Below are positions 5,831 to 12,070 of a DNA stretch of 13,379 nucleotides, in pieces. A program made the translations under genes and the position numbers. A model generated the notes under the pieces. That model was not told where the DNA came from. It did no database searches and saw only the letters and a program-made list of their open reading frames with translations. The DNA comes from Clostridia bacterium (lineage in GTDB: Bacteria; Bacillota; Clostridia; Oscillospirales; CAG-272): the NCBI GenBank assembly GCA_017416885.1, contig JAFQAM010000122.1, forward strand, positions 1 through 13,379. Reading direction: 5' to 3'. How positions within the stretch are numbered: the first letter of the stretch is position 1; each line of letters begins with the position of its first letter.

Positions 5831-7183
5831 TTATTTATTAAGTCTATTCTTCTGAGCTATAATTCTTTCGCAGATATTTGAGATTTTGCAAGTACCGAAT
5901 GAAGCCACAACGCTTTTGATGGTATCGTTTAATGGCTCGTACCAGCGTTTTTCGATGTTATCAATGCCAACGGCAGCTCCTACAATGCTTCCTACTGTGC
6001 CTGCGTTACAGTCGGTGTCAAGACCGCACATTGTGGCAATTGTAATGCTCTTTGTGTAATCAAGCTCGCCTGCGATAATGCCAAGGGCAACGACTGCCAT
6101 ATTGTTAATTGTGCCCTCGCATGGTATCTCCTTATATTTCTCAAGTAACGCGTCTGCGGTTTTGTCCCTATTCTTTGTCTCATTATATGTATCGCGAACA
6201 AATGTAATTGCTTCGTATAAGCGTGATTTTTTAGGAATACAGGCAAGACCTGTGTCGATAATTTTATCTACTGTTGGATTTTTGGATAGCGCTGCACTTA
6301 TTGCACCTGCGACAAACATACCGCCGTAAATGCCGTTTTTGGTTAAGCTAAATGATGTATCTCTATGTGAATATTTTGCGGCATTTTTGTAGTCACTTGG
6401 GAAAACATAGCCGTAAATATCGGTTCTGATTTGACCGTCTATGCATTCTCTCCAAGGATTTAATGTATATGGGATTTTGTCAACAGGTACTGTGCCACCA
6501 ACTAAGTGATAGTAAGCCACACGGGATGCACACCAGCACCATAGATATGGAATGTTATTCGCCCAGCTCCAACCTACATTTTCCTTTGTAAAGTCTGTGC
6601 CGTAGGTTTCTAAAAGAAGCAAGCCTAAAAGTGTGTAGTGAATATCATCATCAGATTGCGCAAACTCAACATGTCCCTTTGCACTGTATATGCAATCCTC
6701 TCTTAATCTAAAATTAAGCTTTTCGGAATATTCGGGCACAAAATCATTTAATGGATATGCGTCTACGCTTTCAAGATATTCCTTGATGAACTTTTTAGTA
6801 AGTCCCATTTCAAGTGGCTTACCTAAGATAACCGATGCACATCTACCATAAAATGCACCGTAAATTCTCTTTTTGTATTCCTCATCGGTAAGTGGCTCAA
6901 GGGTGGGGGCTTCTTGGGCTTCTCTCATAATTTCGTCAAAATCGTTTGGCTCATAATATGGATAATCATCTCTTAAAGGTGTATCCATAATTTTAATTAA
7001 ATTTTCATATGGCTTTTGCCAAAATCCGTCATCCTGTGGCTGATTTTCCATATTTTCGAGGGATGGCATATAGCTGTTTGATGTAACATCGTTGTTTACA
7101 TATTTGTCAACATCGTAGCCCTCCCATTTCATTGTTCTAAACTCTTCAAAATATAATTTTTTGTAATCTCCGTAGCCGGGCAT
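5831..7183 (-). CDS. ADP-ribosylglycohydrolase-family protein with N-terminal extension
   Basis: This encodes 450 residues. From about residue 105 it matches the DraG/ARH fold, an all-alpha binuclear Mg enzyme family that removes ADP-ribose from proteins or small molecules. The opening motif is YGAFYGRCASVILGKPLEMG (108-127), the family's G.a.GDalG.p.E position. The first metal motif is SDDD (177-180, normally T/S-D-D). The second is DTDCNAGTVG (389-398, matching the D-x-D of the family), so both metal-binding clusters look intact. The first ~105 residues are an acidic, aromatic-rich extension I cannot assign, longer than is usual for the family. The ATG at 7183 has AAAGGAG 9 nt upstream. No promoter is visible between it and the gene at 7475-8524, so they may be co-transcribed through array C. 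The substrate cannot be told from sequence. Confidence 0.85.
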   Translation of the reverse strand: MPGYGDYKKLYFEEFRTMKWEGYDVDKYVNNDVTSNSYMPSLENMENQPQDDGFWQKPYENLIKIMDTPLRDDYPYYEPNDFDEIMREAQEAPTLEPLTDEEYKKRIYGAFYGRCASVILGKPLEMGLTKKFIKEYLESVDAYPLNDFVPEYSEKLNFRLREDCIYSAKGHVEFAQSDDDIHYTLLGLLLLETYGTDFTKENVGWSWANNIPYLWCWCASRVAYYHLVGGTVPVDKIPYTLNPWRECIDGQIRTDIYGYVFPSDYKNAAKYSHRDTSFSLTKNGIYGGMFVAGAISAALSKNPTVDKIIDTGLACIPKKSRLYEAITFVRDTYNETKNRDKTADALLEKYKEIPCEGTINNMAVVALGIIAGELDYTKSITIATMCGLDTDCNAGTVGSIVGAAVGIDNIEKRWYEPLNDTIKSVVASFGTCKISNICERIIAQKNRLNK

Positions 7184-7226
7184 TGTTATGCACTCCTTTG
7201 TTTATTTTTTGTGTTTTTGTTTGAAA

Positions 7227-7469
7227 ACTCTTGCGGAGTGATTCCATACAATCAAAGATTGATGACATACAACCTATCGGTTGATTACATACGAGCTAAA
7301 ATGCGATTCCATACAATTTGCAAGCAAATTGATTTTAGTTAGACCAACGACACTATTTTAAATCACAACGAAGTTGTGTATGGAATCAACACAGAGTGTT
7401 GAATGGAATCCGCAAAATGCGGTATGGAATCACGAAGTGTATGGAATCGACAAAGGTGATACACCTTTG
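7227..7469. repeat. Linker-hairpin array C, mirror layout (linker GTATGGAATC)
   Basis: The left half carries GATTCCATAC (7240-7249, 7305-7314) and variants GATGACATAC (7261-7270) and GATTACATAC (7283-7292). The right half carries the reverse complement GTATGGAATC (7378-7387, 7422-7431, 7439-7448) and the variant GAATGGAATC (7401-7410). Palindromes are ACTC..GAGT (7227-7239), AATC-aaa-GATT (7250-7260), AACC-tatc-GGTT (7271-7282), AATTTGC-aa-GCAAATT (7315-7330), ACAAC-gaa-GTTGT (7365-7377), AACAC-aga-GTGTT (7388-7400), CGCA-aaa-TGCG (7411-7421), AC-gaa-GT (7432-7438) and CAAAGGTG-ata-CACCTTTG (7451-7469). The switch of orientation falls in 7331-7364, which is degenerate. It fills the gap between two minus-strand genes. 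Confidence 0.9.
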
Positions 7470-7474
7470 GTGTA

Positions 7475-8524
7475 TTAATGTTTCTCTATTAAATAGAGAA
7501 ACATTTCTGCTGCGTGCCAAGAATGTGGTGCGGCGCATTTGTGCTTTGCGTATTCCTCGCTAAGTGGGGCGATGTTTTCGTAAATTGCTTCTGAGGCTTC
7601 GATTTCCCAGCTCATTGGATATTTGATTTCAAGCAGTTTTTCGTCGATTTCGTCGATGTTAAAGTGATAGCGCGCCCAAGATAGGTATGGATATTTTGAA
7701 TCATATTCATTTTCAAATGGGATTTCTGTTTCAATATCCTTTTTATCCATCCAGAACATTCTTGCATATGAGTCAAACTCCTGGGGGATTTTTATCAAGG
7801 ATGTGTCGATATTTAGTCTTTCGTATGCTAATTTCAGCCACAGAGTAGCATATATTTCGTGGTGGCTATAATCGGTAAGTCCTGTTAAAAGACCGTTTTC
7901 CATGATGCGACTTGCTTCCTTTTCTATTTCGCTTATAATAGGATAGCTTTTATCCACAAAATATGAAAGCACGAATGCAAGCTGACCTAAGTTATCAGGC
8001 TCACAGTTGCCCTTGTTGTTTCTGTCGTAAAGGTCGGTTATACTTAGCGCCCAATTACGCATTAAATGTAGATTTTTTGTTTTTTCAAGGCACATTGCCA
8101 TCATAGCGCCATCACGATACCATGGCTTCTTATATACATAAATATTAGGAACGGGATTATCGCCCAAGAAGCTTACTAAAATTTCGTGATGTAAAATTCT
8201 TAACTGCGCGGGATATTTATAGTCCTCAAAATCGGGAAGGTTAATATAGTCTCCGCCTGTCAGACACTTACTTGAATTTAGTTCCCCATCTGTAATATCA
8301 TCAAGATATACACCGTAGCTATTTTCGTAAAGGCGGTATATTTTGCCAATTCTTGTCCAAATAATAATCGTATATCTATCAAAAGCAAACTGTTCAGTGA
8401 TTATATCTAATTTTAATATAATCTCGTTTGTGTCAAACCTTATTAGCTCTCCGCCCTCTTTATATATGAGCTTTTCACGGTTGCCCATACCGAATATAAA
8501 AAACTGTTTTTCAGGCTTAATCAT
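7475..8524 (-). CDS. Unknown protein resembling an alpha/alpha-toroid (six-hairpin) glycosidase
   Basis: This encodes 349 residues with no signal peptide, so it is probably cytoplasmic. Residues 1-130 look beta-rich (alternating hydrophobics, several Tyr and Trp). From about 132 the protein turns helical, with short signatures reminiscent of six-hairpin glycosidases and amylo-glucosidase-like proteins: KPWYRDGAMMAM (133-144), GNCEPDNLGQ (172-181) and APHSWHAAEMFLY near the C-terminus (H334, W336, H337, E340). D138 and E175 are candidate acidic catalytic residues, but this is inference and I cannot name the family with certainty. The ATG at 8524 follows GAGGTGA. A promoter lies just upstream (8554-8581). 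The gene downstream encodes an ADP-ribosylglycohydrolase-fold protein, and the pair may act on one glycoside or ADP-ribose-type substrate. Its last nine codons lie in a perfect palindrome. Confidence 0.6.
   Translation of the reverse strand: MIKPEKQFFIFGMGNREKLIYKEGGELIRFDTNEIILKLDIITEQFAFDRYTIIIWTRIGKIYRLYENSYGVYLDDITDGELNSSKCLTGGDYINLPDFEDYKYPAQLRILHHEILVSFLGDNPVPNIYVYKKPWYRDGAMMAMCLEKTKNLHLMRNWALSITDLYDRNNKGNCEPDNLGQLAFVLSYFVDKSYPIISEIEKEASRIMENGLLTGLTDYSHHEIYATLWLKLAYERLNIDTSLIKIPQEFDSYARMFWMDKKDIETEIPFENEYDSKYPYLSWARYHFNIDEIDEKLLEIKYPMSWEIEASEAIYENIAPLSEEYAKHKCAAPHSWHAAEMFLYLIEKH
7477..7505. repeat. Perfect 29-bp palindrome overlapping the stop codon
   Basis: AATGTTTCTCTATT (7477-7490) is the exact reverse complement of AATAGAGAAACATT (7492-7505) around one A. 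It covers the last nine sense codons (encoding MFLYLIEKH or nearly so) and reaches the first base of the TAA. On the minus strand no T-run follows, so it is not an intrinsic terminator by itself. It may protect the mRNA 3' side, or belong to the neighbouring array. Confidence 0.85.
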
Positions 8525-8553
8525 ATTTTCACCTCGCTTATTTTACTATTTAC

Positions 8554-8581
8554 ATTTTACCACATTTAGAAAATTTGTCAA
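8554..8581 (-). promoter_or_regulatory. Promoter for the gene at 7475-8524
   Basis: On the minus strand there is TTGACA (8581-8576), a 16-nt spacer, then TAAAAT (8559-8554). The -35 box begins one base after the T-tract of the preceding terminator. The leader to the ATG is only about 25 nt, with GAGGTGA as ribosome binding site. Confidence 0.6.
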
Positions 8582-8582
8582 C

Positions 8583-8610
8583 AAAAAAAGCGACACAAGG
8601 TCGCTTTTTT
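8583..8610 (-). terminator. Terminator of the LRR protein gene
   Basis: GCGAC (8590-8594) pairs with GTCGC (8600-8604), extended by A/T pairs on both sides to about 11 bp. The seven As at 8583-8589 are a T-tract on the minus strand, 12 nt after the LRR gene stop. The T-run at 8605-8610 makes it symmetrical. Confidence 0.88.
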
Positions 8611-8621
8611 ATTGTTATAAA

Positions 8622-10652
8622 TTATTCCTCTTCCTTCTTTTGCTCATTGATTACATCTTGTAATGTAACCGTTGAAGGAAGCTCGGTCATTTCGCCTTGC
8701 ATATATGAAATGCTTTCGCCGTCATATACAAACGCACACATTACAAGCGCAAGCTCATTTTGCTCAGCGCTAAAGCCTGAGAGAATAAAGTCAAAGGATG
8801 CGTAGTCTCCTGTGATACCCGCTACTACTGTATTCTCTGCGCCCTTAACTACACCGTTATCTACTGAAAGAATATTTTCTGTCTTAGTTGATGCAACTGC
8901 ACCGAATGAAAGCGGTGTATTTACTGTGTTATAGTCCTTGAGCGCGCTTTGGTTAATGGAATAGCCAACGCAAATTGCGCCTCCCTCTTCCTTTATGGAA
9001 TAGCCGCTGAATGAGAATATTGCTTCAATTTCCTCTGTCTTTTCAAGCTGGCAGCTACATACTGTTGTTTTAATTCCTGCTTTTAGGAAGCCGTTTTCAT
9101 ATTCAACGCTTAATATTGTAGCATAGCTATGTCCGTCCTTAACAGGGTTTGTGCCTTCCTTGATTTCTTGCTTTTTGTCATCACACTTTGAGCACATATA
9201 ATTACCAACTGAGTTCATTGGGCAATATGTGTTATCATAATCAACAAGAGTGTAATTGTGTGTTGTTTCACCTACTGTTACATTGCCATCTGCTGTTACA
9301 AGGTTGGCTACAATGCCACAGGTACCGTAATGCGTTACTGTGCCTGATACTATTTTAATTTCGTTTGTTTGTGAAAAATCTGTATTGGAAGTTAGTCCGT
9401 TATGATAGAAAGCAATATTACTTCCCATATCCTTGAAAGCATCGCTTGATGTCATTTCAATATCAGGGCTTAAGAATACTATTGTCTGTACATTCTTTGA
9501 ACCGTTCCAAGGAGATCCTGAAATTTTTGATACATTATTTCCGAGAATAATTGTATCAAAATTATTTCCACGAGCTGCCCAGGTATCAAGCGTAAAACTA
9601 TAACCGTCTGCTACGTTCAAATAGAACGTACCTTTGATATTGCAGTTTCTAAAGCAACTTGAATCGGTGGTATTACCAAAATCATTTTGCTTAAGTTCTT
9701 TTGGCCAAACAATTTCGTCAGCAGAACCAAGATTAGAACTTCCAAATGCTCTTGAACCGATATAGGTTACATTTGAAAGGTCAACAAATTTATTGCCATT
9801 CATATCGTACCACTGTGTTCTGGTGTTACCTGAATCGTATTTTGATGCAAAAATAAACGCTGAGCCATCAATTCGAGTTACATCCGACATATTTACTCGC
9901 ATTTCGCTAAGAGCAGTACATCCTGTAAACGCTGATCCTCCGATAGCTGTTGGGTTTGCTAATGTTACCTTTGTTAATGCTGTATTATGTCCACAGAACC
10001 AACTTGGAATATCAACCTTTGCATCAATTCTAATTTCCTTAAGAGTTGAAAATCTGAAGATTTGTGTCGATAGTGAAGTGCAGCTTGAACCGATTGTCAC
10101 CTTTTCGATATTGGCGTTATTAAATGCGCCTGCACCGATTGAAACAATATTCGATAAATTAACTTCTTTAATCTGAACCTCGTTATCTGTTCCATAGGAT
10201 TCAGAGGTATAAAGCCAAAACTCTTGACCTTCAACAGGATTCATATCATCCTTGGTAGCAAGAGTTACGGCTCTTGATCCAATTTCAGTTACATTAGAAA
10301 AGTCAACATAAAGTTTTTTTAGACTTGTAGCACCTTGAACCATGCCGTTTGGTATTCTTGCAAGCTTTGGCATAATTGCAAGTGTTTTAATTGTGGTGTT
10401 GTACTCAAAGGCATAATTGTCAATAGCGGTTACAGTGTATTCGGTTCCGTTGTAATTTACTTTTTCCGGAATTACTACCACCTCAAGCTTACATCCTTCT
10501 TTACAATTATCCTTTGCCACAGTTGCGGTTTGTTGTTCTTGGTTAAAATTATAATAAACTCCATCAACCGCAGTAGCAGCGCTTACAGAAATTGCAAATA
10601 AACAGATCGTTAAAGCAATTAACGCAAGCGTTAGAAAAATTCTCTTTTTCAT
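8622..10652 (-). CDS. Secreted BspA-like leucine-rich-repeat protein
   Basis: This encodes 676 residues with a Sec signal peptide: MKKR, a hydrophobic core to about residue 21, and probable cleavage after VSA at 25. Residues ~50-430 contain irregular LRR_5/BspA-type repeats of the pattern I...AF....L..V....v..IG..AF (for example TVTAIDNYAFEYNTTIKTLAI, NVTYIGSRAFGSSNL). Such surface proteins are typical of gut Clostridia and of trichomonads, and usually mediate binding. Residues ~440-530 hold paired cysteines (YCPMNS..NYMCSKCDDKKQ, VCSCQLEK) like a metal-binding ribbon. The last ~140 residues look beta-rich. I see no LPXTG sortase signal, transmembrane anchor or dockerin; the acidic QKKEEE tail ends the protein, so release or non-covalent attachment is likely. 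The start at 10652 has AAGGAG upstream. It is monocistronic, with its own promoter and terminator. Confidence 0.85.
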   Translation of the reverse strand: MKKRIFLTLALIALTICLFAISVSAATAVDGVYYNFNQEQQTATVAKDNCKEGCKLEVVVIPEKVNYNGTEYTVTAIDNYAFEYNTTIKTLAIMPKLARIPNGMVQGATSLKKLYVDFSNVTEIGSRAVTLATKDDMNPVEGQEFWLYTSESYGTDNEVQIKEVNLSNIVSIGAGAFNNANIEKVTIGSSCTSLSTQIFRFSTLKEIRIDAKVDIPSWFCGHNTALTKVTLANPTAIGGSAFTGCTALSEMRVNMSDVTRIDGSAFIFASKYDSGNTRTQWYDMNGNKFVDLSNVTYIGSRAFGSSNLGSADEIVWPKELKQNDFGNTTDSSCFRNCNIKGTFYLNVADGYSFTLDTWAARGNNFDTIILGNNVSKISGSPWNGSKNVQTIVFLSPDIEMTSSDAFKDMGSNIAFYHNGLTSNTDFSQTNEIKIVSGTVTHYGTCGIVANLVTADGNVTVGETTHNYTLVDYDNTYCPMNSVGNYMCSKCDDKKQEIKEGTNPVKDGHSYATILSVEYENGFLKAGIKTTVCSCQLEKTEEIEAIFSFSGYSIKEEGGAICVGYSINQSALKDYNTVNTPLSFGAVASTKTENILSVDNGVVKGAENTVVAGITGDYASFDFILSGFSAEQNELALVMCAFVYDGESISYMQGEMTELPSTVTLQDVINEQKKEEE

Positions 10653-10686
10653 TTCGTTTCTCCTTATAACATATTATTGCTATTAT

Positions 10687-10715
10687 AGTATAGCATAAAT
10701 GGTACATTTTGTCAA
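10687..10715 (-). promoter_or_regulatory. Promoter of the LRR protein gene
   Basis: On the minus strand there is TTGACA (10715-10710), a 17-nt spacer, then TATACT (10692-10687). The leader is about 28 nt, with AAGGAG before the ATG. As at 8554-8581, the -35 box starts one base after the T-tract of the upstream terminator. Confidence 0.8.
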
Positions 10716-10716
10716 G

Positions 10717-10740
10717 AAAAAACGCCCACTGATGTGGGCG
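10717..10740 (-). terminator. Terminator of the dnaJ-prmA transcript
   Basis: CGCCCAC (10723-10729) pairs with GTGGGCG (10734-10740) around four bases, followed on the minus strand by six Ts (10722-10717). It lies about 180 nt past the prmA stop, with array D in between, so array D should be in the mature dnaJ-prmA transcript. Confidence 0.88.
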
Positions 10741-10770
10741 GTGTGCAGCTAACGATTATTTGCAGGAAAT

Positions 10771-10913
10771 AGCTAAATTACCTCGCTCCGCTCGGTAGCT
10801 AAATTAATACTCGCTTCGCTTGTATTAGCTAAATTTTACTTCGTAAAGCTAAATTAAATTTGCTTCTTATAGCTCGGCTTGCCGAATTTAGCTTGCGTTA
10901 CGCAAATTTAGCT
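10771..10913. repeat. Linker-hairpin array D, mirror layout (linker AGCTAAATT)
   Basis: The linker AGCTAAATT occurs at 10771-10779, 10797-10805, 10827-10835 and 10847-10855, then inverted as AATTTAGCT at 10885-10893 and 10905-10913. Palindromes are ACC-11 nt-GGT (10780-10796), AATAC-11 nt-GTATT (10806-10826), TTAC-ttc-GTAA (10836-10846), CGGC-tt-GCCG (10875-10884) and TTGCG-tta-CGCAA around 10893-10906. The orientation switch at 10856-10874 reads AAATTTGC...TATAGCT, and nearly the same junction occurs in array F. It sits downstream of prmA. The 30 bp at 10741-10770 hold a degenerate linker (AGCTAACGATT) and nothing else clear. Confidence 0.9.
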
Positions 10914-10939
10914 GATTTCATTGCATTTGCAATGAAATC
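10914..10939. repeat. Palindrome overlapping the prmA stop codon
   Basis: GATTTCATTGCA (10914-10925) is the exact reverse complement of TGCAATGAAATC (10928-10939) around two Ts. It begins directly after the last linker of array D. It contains the prmA stop (TGA, 10920-10918) and about six terminal codons. No T-run follows on the minus strand; the true terminator is at 10717-10740. It acts as the last unit of array D with one arm made of coding sequence. Confidence 0.88.
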
Positions 10940-11835
10940 GCGCACCAGCCGTTTTCGTGGATTTCGTTTATAATTTCAAGGTTGTTTTCCTTGATTGATT
11001 TATAAACATCCTCGCACCTTTCATCGATGATGCCTGATACCACAAGCACGGTGTCCTTATGCATAAAGCTATGTATATCGGGTAACATTCTGATAATTAT
11101 ATCTGCTACGATATTAGCGGTGATTACATCGTATTTCAGTGGCTTAACTCCCTTAAGCAGGTCTGCAACATCACATTCAATATTTGTGCAATCGTTGTCC
11201 TTTACATTCTCTTTTGCTACCTTTACAGCCACAGGGTCAATATCATATGCGTAGCATTCCTTTGCGCCAAGCTTTGATGCGCAAATTGCCAAGATACCGC
11301 TGCCGCATCCCACATCAAGCATTTTTGAGGTAGGTGTTACATATTTTTCAAGCAGAGTCGCGCAGAGTCTTGTTGTTTCGTGAGTACCTGTGCCGAATGC
11401 CATACCAGGGTCCATTTTTACAATAACCTGGTGAGGCTTTGCATCGTATTTTTCCCACATTGGTACAACAACAAGCTTTTCGCCAATGTTAATTGGCTTA
11501 TAGTATTGCTTCCAGGAGTCCGCCCAATCCTCCTCGCACAGAGAAATAAGCTCCACGGTGTGTTCGATTTTTAATGCGTCAAGCTTTTCCTTAATGAAAA
11601 GCGTATAGTCCTCGCTTGGCTTGTCTGCGCTTACATACACAGATACGCTTGCGTGCTCTCTGTCAGCATTCAAAACGCTTTCGTCAATTAAATCTCCATA
11701 TACGCCGTCAAGTATTCTGTCCTCAATGTCGGAATAGTCCTCAATCTGAAGTCCGTTTGATATCATACTCATAACTGCGCACACAGGGTCAAGCATTTCG
11801 CTTTTTACTGTTACTTTTATTTGTAGCCAGTTCAT
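10918..11835 (-). CDS. prmA: Ribosomal protein L11 methyltransferase PrmA
   Basis: This encodes a 305-residue SAM-dependent enzyme (usual length 290-315) that methylates amino groups of ribosomal protein L11 in the cytoplasm. The N-terminal ~100 residues form the L11-recognition domain. A linker with the conserved EEDWADSWKQYYKP follows, then the Rossmann methyltransferase domain. Key motifs are DPGMAFGTGTHETT (142-155), DVGCGSGILAI (174-184, SAM-binding) and TANIVADII, which replaces the NPPY-type motif. I chose the ATG at 11835, which has AAAGGAG 8-9 nt upstream. An in-frame ATG at 11907 would add 24 residues, but they are encoded by the repeat array and precede the ribosome binding site. 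It follows dnaJ, the common Firmicutes order (dnaK-dnaJ-prmA). Confidence 0.95.
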   Translation of the reverse strand: MNWLQIKVTVKSEMLDPVCAVMSMISNGLQIEDYSDIEDRILDGVYGDLIDESVLNADREHASVSVYVSADKPSEDYTLFIKEKLDALKIEHTVELISLCEEDWADSWKQYYKPINIGEKLVVVPMWEKYDAKPHQVIVKMDPGMAFGTGTHETTRLCATLLEKYVTPTSKMLDVGCGSGILAICASKLGAKECYAYDIDPVAVKVAKENVKDNDCTNIECDVADLLKGVKPLKYDVITANIVADIIIRMLPDIHSFMHKDTVLVVSGIIDERCEDVYKSIKENNLEIINEIHENGWCAISLQMQ

Positions 11836-11865
11836 TTTATCGCTCCTTTGTTTTCGTTGTAAAAC

Positions 11866-12045
11866 AACTTCACTGCACGAAGTGCGCATCCCTACTTGTA
11901 ACTTCACTGAACGAAGTTCAACTTCACAAAGTTTGCTTTACTTCACGCTTATAAAAGTGAAGTTTTTTCAAAGTGAAGTTCACATAGTGAGTGAAGTTTT
12001 ACTACGTAAAGGGTGATGCCGACGCAGTGAATTTGCACACAAGCG
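11866..12045. repeat. Linker-hairpin array E, mirror layout (linker AACTTCACT)
   Basis: The linker AACTTCACT occurs at 11866-11874 and 11900-11908, with partial copies at 11920-11927 and 11939-11946. It then occurs inverted as AGTGAAGTT at 11956-11964, 11972-11980 and 11990-11998, with a degenerate copy near 12027. Palindromes are GCAC-gaa-GTGC (11875-11885), GAAC-gaa-GTTC (11909-11919), TT-ttc-AA (11965-11971), CAC-ata-GTG (11981-11989), TTAC-tac-GTAA (11999-12009) and an imperfect GCACAC/GCGTGC pair near 12035-12050. The reversal is at about 11947-11955. It fills the dnaJ-prmA gap and must be in their shared mRNA. Confidence 0.85.
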
Positions 12046-12052
12046 TGCACTG

Positions 12053-12070
12053 AGCAGACTACCGTCTGCT
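12053..12070. repeat. Palindrome overlapping the dnaJ stop codon
   Basis: AGCAGAC (12053-12059) pairs with GTCTGCT (12064-12070) around four bases. The right arm includes two bases of the dnaJ stop TAG (12071-12069 on the minus strand). On the minus strand no T-run follows, so it is unlikely to terminate transcription before prmA. It forms the end unit of array E. Confidence 0.8.

Noticed and set aside
7451..7469. CAAAGGTG-ata-CACCTTTG as terminator of the 7475-8524 gene
   Set aside because: No T-run follows on the minus strand, and it is placed as an ordinary unit of array C.
10335..10601. Plus-strand ORF opposite the LRR gene signal region
   Set aside because: It has no ribosome binding site and is antisense to a well-supported secreted protein.
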